Below, piece after piece: positions 31,420-41,872 of a DNA stretch of 64,000 nucleotides. This DNA comes from Scolanthus callimorphus (lineage: Eukaryota > Cnidaria > Anthozoa > Actiniaria > Edwardsiidae). Location of the stretch: NCBI GenBank assembly GCA_033964015.1, contig CM066919.1, positions 29,851,459-29,915,458 of the forward strand, in the 5' to 3' direction. How positions within the stretch are numbered: the stretch's first letter is position 1; the number at the start of each line of letters is the position of its first letter. Below the pieces are notes generated by a model. The model ran no database searches. It worked only from the letters and a program-made list of their open reading frames with translations, and had not been told where the DNA came from. A program made the position numbers and the translations under genes.

Positions 31420-34400
31420 ATGAAGCTCGTGAACAGGAGCCTCGAGAAAGACAGCAGTGGGTAAGAATTTCTTCTGACTTGAGTTCGGAAATTACATCAG
31501 ATGCGTGATCATAGAATGCCGGTACTACTGGTTGATTGAATTGATAATCTCGCGCCGGGCGCGAATGAAAAGTGAACACTATACTTACATTCAGCTTGAT
31601 ACTCGATCCCTAAAAGTTGAAGAATTAATTGAATATGTCAAATCAATATCATGGCGGTCAGTCATTTGATTTGATGATTTAAATTTTTGGCGAGCATAAC
31701 ATTGTCGTGATTTATAAAATGAAAACGACACGTAAGCCCTTCTGTCCTTGCATTAGTTACCTACAAGGCCATTATGTTATATTGAAATCTCAGTTGCGTT
31801 ACCGGCTAAAGATACTGAGGCATGTTGATTCTCGTGCCTGAATATTTACAAAGGGAGCATAAATTCCTGACAGGTACAGTCGTGTACAAAGAATAGAACA
31901 GATTTTGTATGACTGTGAAAAAGGTATGTCACATTCTGTGCCATGTCTATGCCATGTGATGTCTAAGCATTTTGATTGGTTGATTAGTCATGTTACTTGA
32001 TGTTATTATGCTTGTATCAGCAGCTTCCCCCAGGGTGTGACCCCCGGGGAAACCACGGGCAACGAGGGGCATATGTCGAGATTGTAAGGCAATTTTTGCC
32101 CTTGGGGGTGGGGGATTTGGGCACTTTTGAAAGATAGCACTTACCCATGCATCTACCCTGGGGATTTGTATGGTCCAGTGGTATTCTCTTCAATAAAATT
32201 TCCCACCGTTGGGTGTGTCAAAACTACTTGTGTCCGTGCCTCGATAGCGAAAAATTGATACTGCCATTAAAGCCCTAAAAAACGAAATCTCTGGGTTTCA
32301 AAACTTGCCTGCATATTATGTGTGTGTGATATACAAACATATGTGAACAATGGACTTCTCTTGTTAACCAAATCTGACTATATGGAGAAAGTCTAGGTCC
32401 ATGTACGTATCCAAAAATCATGATAACAATAGTACCAAAAACCCTACTTTTTTCCCGGGGTAGGGATTTAGTCATTACTTTATCGCTCCATACCCAGAGG
32501 GATTTTGAGCAGTTTGATTGAGCAGTTTGATAAATCCCCCTGGGTCCCCAAGAGTCGCACCCAGGGGGAAGCCCCTGATACAAGCATTAGCTGAATGTGT
32601 GATTCCAGACATTTTCCACTCTACCCCCACCCCTCTGGAATTTCTATTAAAAAATACAGTGATTGTATAGCATTATTCGCTTTTATCAACATTGCCATTC
32701 TGATGCTGATGTGCCAACTGCAGATTGAATAGCTCCCTTTGAATACCTCGCAGGCTATTGAACAGGTACAAAAGTGCGCAATCGCTAACATATAATTTCC
32801 CGGCCTGTCATATAACTGTGCCCTGGGGTAGAATGCAACCATCAGTGTCTGGGCTGGTGGTTTACGTTATCATTACAGTTGCAGGAAAATCTTTTACTGC
32901 CATGGTTTTGTTGCATAATAATAATATAATAAGCATAAACTTTACAGCGATATTATCCTTTTTGTAGGCATATCACGCTCATTCCTGAGGTGTCAGAGGA
33001 TATGTGGCATGCTTATAATCTAGTTGCAGTTGGAGACAGATTAAGGGCAACAACTATACGGTGTGTATTTGAAATCCACCAGCTTTAAATAAAATAATAA
33101 TAATGCCACCATTCTTCAAATATGATTGAACATCACCAAGCTAACTAACTAAATGCAGTTAAGTTATAGTGTTGAACAGCCAATACACAGACTTGATCCT
33201 TCTTCTAGGCATTTCTATAAAGACTTTTGAAAGATTTGAAGTACTGTGGTTGGTACACAACCACAGTACATATATTGGTACTGTCCCAAAGTTTGTCATT
33301 ATGTCTACTTCATTTATGCAAAACAACACAATAATTTATTTGTTCTGTTAAAACAGGTTTGTTCACTTAGTCATAGTAGGTATTTAATCAATTGAGCAGG
33401 TAATGGCTTTTAGTATTCACAGGGCCCAACAATAACCGTTTTTGCTAGGTGCCATTGGCAACCAATTCAAATTTTAGAAACCAAAAAAGCAATATTTAGT
33501 TGCCACAAAAACATGGATCTCAGCTGAACTTGGTTGCCAAGCCCCAAAATTCAGGCGACCATATGGTGTATGGGCCTGATTCAGCACTTCAATAGAACAA
33601 CAACATCTCAGACCACATTAAATTTCACTCAGATTTTAGATATTGCAGGATATAGTTGCTGTAAGTGTTTTAACTTTCTGTGTCATCTTCTCATTAGTCG
33701 TGTGCAGACAGAATCTGCTACTGGTTCCACAAGCAGTAACAAAGTACGGACCATGCTTACGATTGCTGTAGAAGGTGTTGAGTTTGATACTCAGGCTTGT
33801 ATGTTAAGAGTCAAGGGAAGAAATTGTGAAGAAAACCAGTATGTAAAGGTAGGAAGGCTTAGCTTGTTATCTAACAACAAGCAATATCTGTTGGTTTGCT
33901 AGACAATGTACACATCTAGAATGCAATACTTTGAACAACAATGTTACTGAAGACTGTCTGCCAGTTAGCTCAGTTTTAGAGGGTCAGCCCATTGTGCAGC
34001 CCATTGGTCAGGGGTGATACAGATTCCGGAAGATCTTGTGTGATTGGATAGGCAGAACAAAGCATCTCATTGTTTCCTCCTATTGTATGACCCTCAATTG
34101 TTTTGCAATGAGGGTATCAATCCAATATGCTTAGATCTTACGAGAGCTGTAGCATGACTCGTTGGGGTTCAACTCCTAGACCCTGAGTAGTTGTCTCGGC
34201 AGAGGTAACAGTGGCTTGAGGAGACAGTGCTGCCTTTTCTTTAACATTTGCAAAAAGTTTGCATTTGTTATCTTCTCTCGCATTTGTTATCTTCTCAGAT
34301 AACAAATGACCTGTCTCTCTGGGACTACGTTTATTGGTACCAGAGGGACAAAAACAATAAAAACAAAGGCCATATCTTAGAAAACTCTGGTTAATATGTT

Positions 34401-37400
34401 TACCCTTGTAAAATAAGGATTATGTATGACTAAATTGTGTACTCTGACCACTTTGTTAGTCTAAGAGTGCTGATACACAAGTGACATATCTGCTCGAGAT
34501 TTGCAAAGAATTAAATTAATCTCAGATTGCTGATCAGAACTCTTTATTTTGAATTACTAGATGGGAGCCTACCATACCATTGATTTAGAGTTAAACAGGA
34601 AGTTCACCCTCGTGAAGCCTCTCTGGGATTTAATTGCACTTGAGCGTGTTGGTAAGAATGTTATGTGCCTTATTTTAAAGGGACTGATTCACCCTGCCCA
34701 TAATACATTGCTTTGTTTTTGTTTACATGATACAGAGCATCAGAAACTCTGACTTGAATTAGGTAAATGGAAATGGACTCTTACAAGTTTTGCATATGTA
34801 TGGTTTAATGTGCTAAACTGACAGGGTGAGCTGGGTGTTTTTGGCTTGCGTGATCCTAAATATTTTTTAGGCTTTTTATATTGTGCAACTTTGAAATAAT
34901 ATTATGCTTCAATTTTAGACATGGCGTGTGATCCTACCCAGCATGCTGATCTAGCTGCAGTTCTTCTACATGAAGGTACAGTGTATATCAAAAATATTTC
35001 TTTCAGGTGTGATAATCATTTTAAAAATTGAAGGGAGCACCTTAAACTCATTTTAATCAATCTTTTGCTGTGCTAGATCTAGTTATTAATAAGAGTAATT
35101 TATATATTCAGTTTATAGTGGATACTCTTTCAACTTTGGTCATTTCTATACTTCATACAGTGGGCACAACTTGAAATTGTGAAATTTTTATTGGCATGCT
35201 AGCTCAAATTTATTATTGGTAACACTGGAATGAGCAAAACTGGTGAAACGATTTTCCACATAGCCCTGAAAATAAATTTCAAAATACTGAGCTATCCAGT
35301 TAAGCTTGGAGCGCCTATAGTTTTGTGGTTATGTTTTTGCTTTTCATCATCATCATCGTTTCCCATGTGGCTCGTGGTCGGCCACGTAACCAAATTGTTA
35401 CTGGACTTGATTGCAGGACTTGCACATGTATGTCTAGTGACTGCATGTATGACTATAGTACGTGCCAAGATAGACATGAATATTCCAAGGAAAAGAAAAG
35501 GCTTCTGTAGTCAACATGATAAGGTAAGGGAACTACATGCATATTGGCATGTTTCTTAGAGTAAGTGTTGCAAAAAATATCTGCAAACCACTGTTGAGGA
35601 CCCCAGGAATTTGAGGTTATCCCTACCCATAGTCAATTATCAGATGACCACCTAGAAATTATGTTTACCATGGCCACCCTTGAATTCCATATTTGGGAAT
35701 ACCCATCCTGGAATTTTGCTCCAGGACTATTCAACCCTCCCCACCACTTTTGAATGTATCACAAATGTCAAAGTTTGCTCTGCAGGTCTTGATCTATTTT
35801 CAAAAGAGGGCCATAAAATAAGTAACTGATTTGTGGGTGTAGTAATTAATCAAAAGATATAATTTTATTGTGGAAAGTGGACATATTATCATATATAATA
35901 TTCAAGAAAGCAACAGTGTTTAATTCTGTTACCAGTAACCATAATTATAAAAACTAATCTTTTGATTTCCTTGTTTAGGGTTTACTAAAATTTTATGATG
36001 CTATTATACAAGCTGTGCTTAGGCATATTAACTTTGATGGTAAGCAGCTACAGTAGACAATTTTAACTTTTTTGCTTTGTAGCAGATTTTAGATGAGTAT
36101 TGAAAACTTAACACAAATTAAAGACACTTAGCCAGTCAGAAATGACACAAATTCAATTATTATATAGCTCATGTTTATTCGATCAAAGCGCACGCTCTGA
36201 TTGGTTCTATCGTGGTCACATGGTAAAGTACAAACTCAATGTAGCCCGTGCGGGCTACATTGAAAATTTTTGCCTGTGCGGGCGACATCACTTGAGTGAG
36301 CATATTCGGTAGACTATTTTTACACCTAATTTTCTCTTTGCTATATAATAAAACACTTAATGACTTCACCCTCGGGAAACAGCGAGTTTTGTTTTCCCTT
36401 GAATCTCGATGTTTCCCTCAACTTCGTCTCAAAAACTTGCTGTTTCCCTCGGGAGCAGTCATTAAGTGTATACTGTCCAATCAAGGGATGAATTAGGGGC
36501 TTAATATTCGTCCACCATGGACATAAAATATATAAAATTATGACAAATTATTTAATTTATTTCTATTCTTTTTCAACAGTTGTAAAATGTGTTTTAGTAG
36601 GAAGTCCAGGTTTTGTAAAGGTAAGTAATGTTCAGAAAAAATACTCAGAGTTTTTAAGGAATACATTTTTGTGTTTTCTTATGTGGATCATTATCAACTA
36701 AATAAATTAATTTCTTATTTCTGACAGGACCAATTTGCAGACTACATGTTTCAGCAAGCTTCCAAAATGGATTGGAAAGTACTTTTAGAAAATAAATCTA
36801 GATTTCTTTTGGTAAGTATAAAAACTCACTATGGTTATGATGTGAAAGTCTTACAACATTTCCCAAATGTGAGTTTTATTTTTTGTATTCTCTGTCTTTT
36901 TTATTATCTTTTTTCGTTTTATTAGGTTCACGCTTCGTCTGGTCACAAGTATGCATTAAAAGGTTTGTTTCATGATTTATGTTTTTATTAATTTTAAACA
37001 TCGTAATGAATGCTAAACTAAAATTACTTTTTTCCCAGAGATCCTCTCAGATCCAGCAATAGCAAACCGGCTTGCAGATACGAAGGTCCTTAAAAACTTT
37101 CTCTAAGCTTTTTCTGAGTTTCAAAGATTAATATATATATATGTAATCTAAATAAAGATTTTTCTGTTTCAGGCCAGTAGTGAAGTGAAAGCCATGGACA
37201 CGTTTTATTCCATGTTACAAACGGAGCCTGAGCGTGCATATTATGGGTAGGGATACATCCTTATGTTGTATGCTAGTTTTCTTTGAACTTTGAGTCCAGG
37301 GGGGCCAATCCTTGGACTTAAGAAATCGGGAGGAACCCTTGAGATTTCGGGTGAAATACAAAGACTATATGACAAACTTCCAAGAAAGAAAATGTAAAAA

Positions 37401-39048
37401 AGAAAAAAAAAGTATTGTAAAACCAATGTTCAATAAAATTCACTGAAAAGAAAAACAAAAGAAAGAAAAGCGGGAGAAATACATTAAATATATCGAAAGG
37501 GTTTGGTAAATTAAACCAGGAGTTGGCAACCCTACCAGTTGTACTGAAACGTCAAGAGATTACTGTGTTTGGCAGCGTAGTCAGGCTTAGGATCTTTCTG
37601 AAAAATTAGCCCTTCTCCGCGGCCCTACTAAGACCCCGTCCACACGATTGCGTTTGCGTTTTGAAAACGTAACGTCCACACGTAGCGTTTTCGAATCGTT
37701 TCTGCCCGTCCACACGAATACGATGTATCGTTTTGAAAACGCTAAAAAGCCGTATTGCGCATGTGCCAAGATCTGGGACCGAGAATATGACGTCATCGCT
37801 TTCGGAAAGCCAATCCGTTTTCAGGCTTCCACACCAATACGCTAAGGTATCGTTTAAAAACAATCCACTCTGGATAGCGATTTCAAACAGTTGCGTTCTC
37901 GGTCATCGTTTACGTCCGTGTGGATGATAGCCGTATTCGTAATCGTGTTGGACGGGGTCTAAAGTTCCTTTCTTTCCCTTCTTTATAATAGGGTCAAAGA
38001 GGTGACTCGGTTTCATATACTAGACGGTTTCCCTTGTAACTTTGTTGCAGAATCAAGCACGTCGAAAAAGCAAATGAAGCTCTGGGAATAGAGACTCTAT
38101 TATTAACGGATGAACTTTTCCGGTATGTAAAACTGACGAGAAAAACACTGGATTGTAAAAAAAATGTATTGTATAACATCCACCAGAATGATCTAATTCA
38201 GCCCATCTTGTGCTCCTCAGGTCTAGCGATTTACCAACTAGAAAAAGATATGTTGCGCTGGTCGAAAGCGTCAAGGAAAACGGTGGCGAAGTAAAGTAAG
38301 AAGCAGCTCTCATGTATCGATATACTCTTTTGTATAAGAATCAGTTTTATAAGAACGTTGAGGCTGAGATTCGTAAAAAAATTAAGAAAAATTAGCGGTG
38401 GCTCACAAATTTATGACCTTATGAAAACTAAATGAGTTTGAAAAAAGTGACGTTTTATATTTCAGAGTATTTTCAAGTCTTCATGTATCGGGAGAACGTA
38501 AGTATATATTCAGTGCAGTCGTTTTTTCTGGATTATGCGCCAAATAGACTGAAGAAATTTCAATCGAGAATAGTTTGTTGTGGCTATTTCTAGACCGTAG
38601 TTTTGTCGTTCTTTTTCTGACCGTAAAATTGCCACGCTTTTGCTTATGCCATTTCCTTTATTCTTGAACCACCGTTTGACACCCTCCACCGTGTGCATTG
38701 CTACGCGACCTCAAAATTCACTGTTGCGATTGGCGATTTTACGCAAGAAAATTGTAATGTCAATTTTCTTGAGCTAGAATGTTAAACATTCGAGGCAAGG
38801 AAGCCGACCTCTGAAGTAGCCGAATCCGGCAGCATTTTGATTTGATTGACGGCTAAAAATCGCCCATTGCAACATTGAATTCTGAGGTCGCGTAACAATG
38901 CATACAGTGGTAATACCGAAAATAATCCTAATCACCCTTTATTCGTTTTTCAGAACTTGGCCAGCTGTCGGGGGTAGCTGCCGTTTTACGTTTCCCTATG
39001 CCGGACATCGCAGACGAAGAGGAGGATTCGGATTCAGATAATGGATAA
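31420..39048 (+). CDS. PELO: PELO (pelota/Dom34), ribosome rescue factor
   Basis: Sixteen exons: 31420..31460, 32968..33060, 33698..33848, 34561..34651, 34919..34975, 35417..35523, 35979..36039, 36580..36620, 36728..36811, 36926..36962, 37039..37085, 37173..37246, 38051..38122, 38221..38295, 38466..38497, 38954..39048. Sum 1158 nt, 385 aa, the same length as human PELO. Pelota resembles eRF1 without the GGQ motif and with HBS1L and ABCE1 splits stalled ribosomes. Start [21 protein letters not shown]; eRF1 domain 1 with [10 protein letters not shown] and VQTESATGS; domain 2 with [14 protein letters not shown]; domain 3 with [24 protein letters not shown]-type [28 protein letters not shown] and RFPMPD. 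The C-terminal acidic tail EEEDSDSD is typical. The donor of exon 11 is GTCCTT, off consensus. Confidence 0.97.
32010..32585. repeat. TIR element with GCTTGTATCAG ends, in PELO intron 1
   Basis: Left GCTTGTATCAGCAGCTTCCC and right GGGAAGCCCCTGATACAAGC are inverted; CCCCAGGGTGTGACCC pairs with GGGTGCGACTCTTGGGG-type sequence inside. About 576 bp, no coding content. Confidence 0.8.
33241..33269. repeat. Perfect 12-bp-arm palindrome
   Basis: GTACTGTGGTTG, a 5-nt spacer, then CAACCACAGTAC. In PELO intron 2. Could be a tiny foldback remnant. Confidence 0.7.
36237..36262. repeat. Perfect 12-bp-arm palindrome
   Basis: CAATGTAGCCCG, TG, CGGGCTACATTG. Intron between PELO exons 7 and 8; the surrounding sequence (about 36170-36300) looks like repeat debris. 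Confidence 0.65.
36353..36469. repeat. MITE with ACACTTAATGACT ends
   Basis: Left ACACTTAATGACTTCACCC and right AGCAGTCATTAAGTGT are inverted, with inner CTCGGGAAACAGC/GCTGTTTCCCTCGGG. 117 bp. PELO intron 7. Confidence 0.8.
37631..37960. repeat. MITE, GACCCCGTCCACACGA family (PELO intron 12)
   Basis: Left AGACCCCGTCCACACGATT and right AATCGTGTTGGACGGGGTCT are inverted; AACG/CGTTTT motifs recur inside. Same end type as 21795-21989 and 40261-40539 but with a different body. Confidence 0.8.
38688..38910. repeat. MITE with GCATTGCTACGCGACCTCA ends (copy 1)
   Basis: Left GTGTGCATTGCTACGCGACC and right GGTCGCGTAACAATGCATAC are inverted. A longer second copy is at 43922-44203. In PELO intron 15, only 40 bp from the last exon. 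Confidence 0.85.
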
Positions 39049-39082
39049 ATGTGTCAAGTCCTTTTCCTAGAGCTTATCAAAT

Positions 39083-39472
39083 ATGTGGAAAAATACTCTT
39101 GTAGAACAAGAGGAAAGAGTCTTCAAGACCAAAGGATGGAAGTTTCAGTTTCAGGATTGCCTTGCAGAGCAAGCGGGCGAGTTTTACGGTGACCAAGTGC
39201 GAAAAAGTCCGAATTCCGTCGCTGAAACATGAAAGAGAAGTGTTTAGTTCAAGCTTATTGTATTCTGGAATAAAAGGGCTTGATAAGGACAGAACACAGA
39301 AGCCTGTTAATACAGTAAAAGCTAATATTTTATCTATGAGCCAAGAAGTCAGCGTTATTTCCGATGGCATAATAAATAGATTTAAAAAACTTCTCTCACA
39401 ACTTGTGGAAATGGGAAATGCACGTAGCTTCTTCGGTGCTCTTTTTATCATGACCGTCGATGTCTTTTAAAA
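39083..39472 (+). other. Two overlapping ORFs just after PELO, possible broken small gene
   Basis: An ATG at 39083 opens a 49-aa frame ending at 39232 (MWKNTLVEQEERVFKTKGWK..). It overlaps an open frame in the next register, open from 39105 to the stop after 39470, with a well-mixed composition (EKVRIPSLKHEREV, then NRFKKLLSQLVEMGNARSFF). The two together look like one reading frame shifted once, or PELO 3' UTR by chance. I do not recognise a family. Lies 34 bp after the PELO stop. Confidence 0.3.
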
Positions 39473-39822
39473 TGGGCTGTTCCAAAAAAACCGTATCCCC
39501 CTCCCCCCCATCGAGGAACTCCAAATTTTCAAGAATTGCTCTACCCCTGTGGAAATTCCAGACTCCTGTACAACCCCTGTGGAAATTTGAAGCGACCTCT
39601 GTGGAAATTCCTCATTCTCTTGTGGGTGGAAATTCCAGTTGCAAATGATTACTATACCCTGTGGAAAAATGAATTCCAGGGTAAAATGAATGGCCCTGTG
39701 GAAATTCCAGGGTCAAAATCACAGACGCTGTGGAAATTCCAGGGTCAAAACCAACGTGGAAATTCTAGGGTCAAAAACAGCGACCCCTGTGGAATTTCCA
39801 GGTAACGGAATGGAACAGCCCA
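39473..39822. repeat. Repeat with GGGCTGTTCCA ends and GTGGAAATTCCAG units
   Basis: ATGGGCTGTTCCA at the left and TGGAACAGCCCAA at the right are inverted. The body is a run of irregularly spaced CTGTGGAAATTCCAGGGTCAA-like units, about ten of them. Confidence 0.75.
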
Positions 39823-40260
39823 ATACGTCGTTGCAAGCAGCGCTGTGCACGAGGATCGAGCTACCCTTCGGCTTGGAGTATGCTAACAACTTTGCTAGCT
39901 AATAAAATGCCTGACACAAAGAAGCCTCTGCTAGCAGGGTAACGAGATGGTAACGAGGAGCTTGCGACATGTTCCAGGGTTCAATAGCGTGGCGAAATTC
40001 TTGCAATACTGCACTTTTTACTACCCTACCACCACACAACCCAAGCCATCCTGTATAGCTATAAAGTCGTTGTTTCGCACTGAATTTTCAAAACGTTGCT
40101 TGGGATTGGGACTTTTGGGTATGTTTTCTGTCCTGCCAGTAACCATCGTGTGCACTCTCATCTGGCTTTCTGTCGCGAGGAAAAGCCAGTCGACTGCAGA
40201 GCAAGGACCTGATTGGCTTAGGCCAGTTTCAGACGTCGAACTTTTGCCGCGTCGAATCTA

Positions 40261-40539
40261 AGACCCAGTTCACACGAGACCGGTACAAAACCGGACCGGT
40301 ACAATTCTGGTACGGTACCGCCTGTTCATACGGTACCGGTACAATTCTGGTACGGTACCGCCTGTTCATATGGTACCGGTACAATTCTGGCACGTTTTGC
40401 AACAGTGTTCACACGGGACCGTGCACGCCTAGCCGTGCCGAAATTGGTCCGGTACCACAGGTCCCGTGTGAACGCGCAACGGTACCGTACCAGAATTGTA
40501 CCGGTCCAGTTTTGTACCGGTCTAGTGTGAACGGGGTCT
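40261..40539. repeat. MITE, GACCCxGTTCACAC family with GGTACCGGTACAATTCTGG units
   Basis: Left AGACCCAGTTCACACGAGAC and right GTGTGAACGGGGTCT are inverted. Three tandem copies of a unit containing ACCGGTACAATTCTGG lie in the left half; the right half has inverted copies (CCAGAATTGTACCGGT). Close to the copy at 21795-21989. Confidence 0.85.
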
Positions 40540-40674
40540 TATTGTTAGAAATTTCATTTGCAGCTTCTAGGACACTTTGTCGAGTGCAAAAGGTAAATCT
40601 AGATGAGTCATAGCAGAACAAAAAGGAATGTAAAGTTTCTAAATGGTCTCAGCAGCAGAAGATTGCGAAGTCAA

Positions 40675-40916
40675 CTACAGCCGATTGCGTTTTACCCTAA
40701 CAGTTCGCACATTATGTTTGAACGTTTGAAACTAGCGTTTCCAGGATGAGACGAGACGTTTCTATGGCGAACCAAAGAGTTCTGTCCTCTCTGATTGGTC
40801 ACTGAAAAATACACATGGCGGTTGCCCTTGGAAACGTCCGACTTTTCGTCTCGCAACGCAATTTTCAAACGTAACGAACTGTTAGGTTAAAACACTCAAA
40901 CGCAATCGGCTGTATA
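40675..40916. repeat. MITE with TACAGCCGATTGCG ends
   Basis: Left ACTACAGCCGATTGCGTTTTA and right AAACGCAATCGGCTGTA are inverted; TAACAGTTCG/CGAACTGTTA and AACGTTTG/CAAACGT-type pairs lie inside. Upstream of the SH2B gene. Confidence 0.85.
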
Positions 40917-41872
40917 TGAAAATTACGAAAGTTTTAACAGACATGTTTCGACAGTTTAAACTGTCATCATTAGTGAGTTACTCTAGTGTAAAGTTTTTTT
41001 TTCTTGATTCTTCCTTTTGTGTGAAAAGGAGAAAACCAGTTGGTTGTTAATAGATGCATGACTGGTGGAATTCGAGCGCGAAACAGTCATTTGGGCTGTA
41101 AAAGTCCGTCGTTCTCACGCAAAGAAAACGTTACCGCACGAAGATGGCATTTCCTGTAGTCCTTTGCATGCTCGAGTTAAGCGCCGCTCTATGAGGTATT
41201 GGTGATATTGTACATTCACTCCATCCGATCACTTCCTCGGCACGAAAAAAAAGCACGATGCTTCTGTCTAGTTTCTACAATACGAAGAAGCGGCCACACC
41301 CCTAGATAACTCCCCTAAAACATCACGGAAATGCTTATTTCTTGGTGGGATTCTAAAAAAAAGGACTGTTTGAGAGACACGGAAACAGTGAAGTTATCCC
41401 CTTCGACCACTGATTCCTTCCGCCTCAAACAGTTCGGACGTTTTCTCGTCATATCGTCACAAAAATCACGAAAATTTATCGCCCTTTTTAGTATCAAAAT
41501 GCCCATCGGCTATACGACATGTGAAAACATACATTGTTTGCCTACTCGTTCCTTTCCCTTATGCAGGAAATAGTCTAGGCAGATTTACAATACCGCAAAC
41601 AATATAAAAACCCAGCCTTTTCCTTGCAAATTCTCCTCCGGACGACGAAAAATTTTCAAACCGGAAGTGGCGCAGTACGAAATGTGAATTTATTGATTTT
41701 GCGCATATATTGCTGCAGCAACCCGCTGAGACTTCAGTCAAGTTGTAATTTATTTCCTCTCGAAGGTTTAGGCATTTTCAAACTCTAAATGACTTCTTAT
41801 TTACTTTGAGTAAATTCTGGATTACAGAATTCTACATTCCACCATACTATGAAGTGAAAATCTTAGTTGTGA
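40917..41872. other. SH2B upstream region
   Basis: No gene recognised. Presumed promoter and 5' UTR of the SH2B-family gene. ORF-like stretches on either strand (41315-41573) have no family features. Confidence 0.4.

Noticed and set aside
35230..35559. 109-aa ORF starting before PELO exon 6
   Set aside because: Only the part from 35417 to 35523 is coding; the N-terminal part is intron read through in frame.
36175..36369. Possible small gene with repeated GCGGGC motifs
   Set aside because: The region is repeat debris with a palindrome; the ORF is short and featureless.
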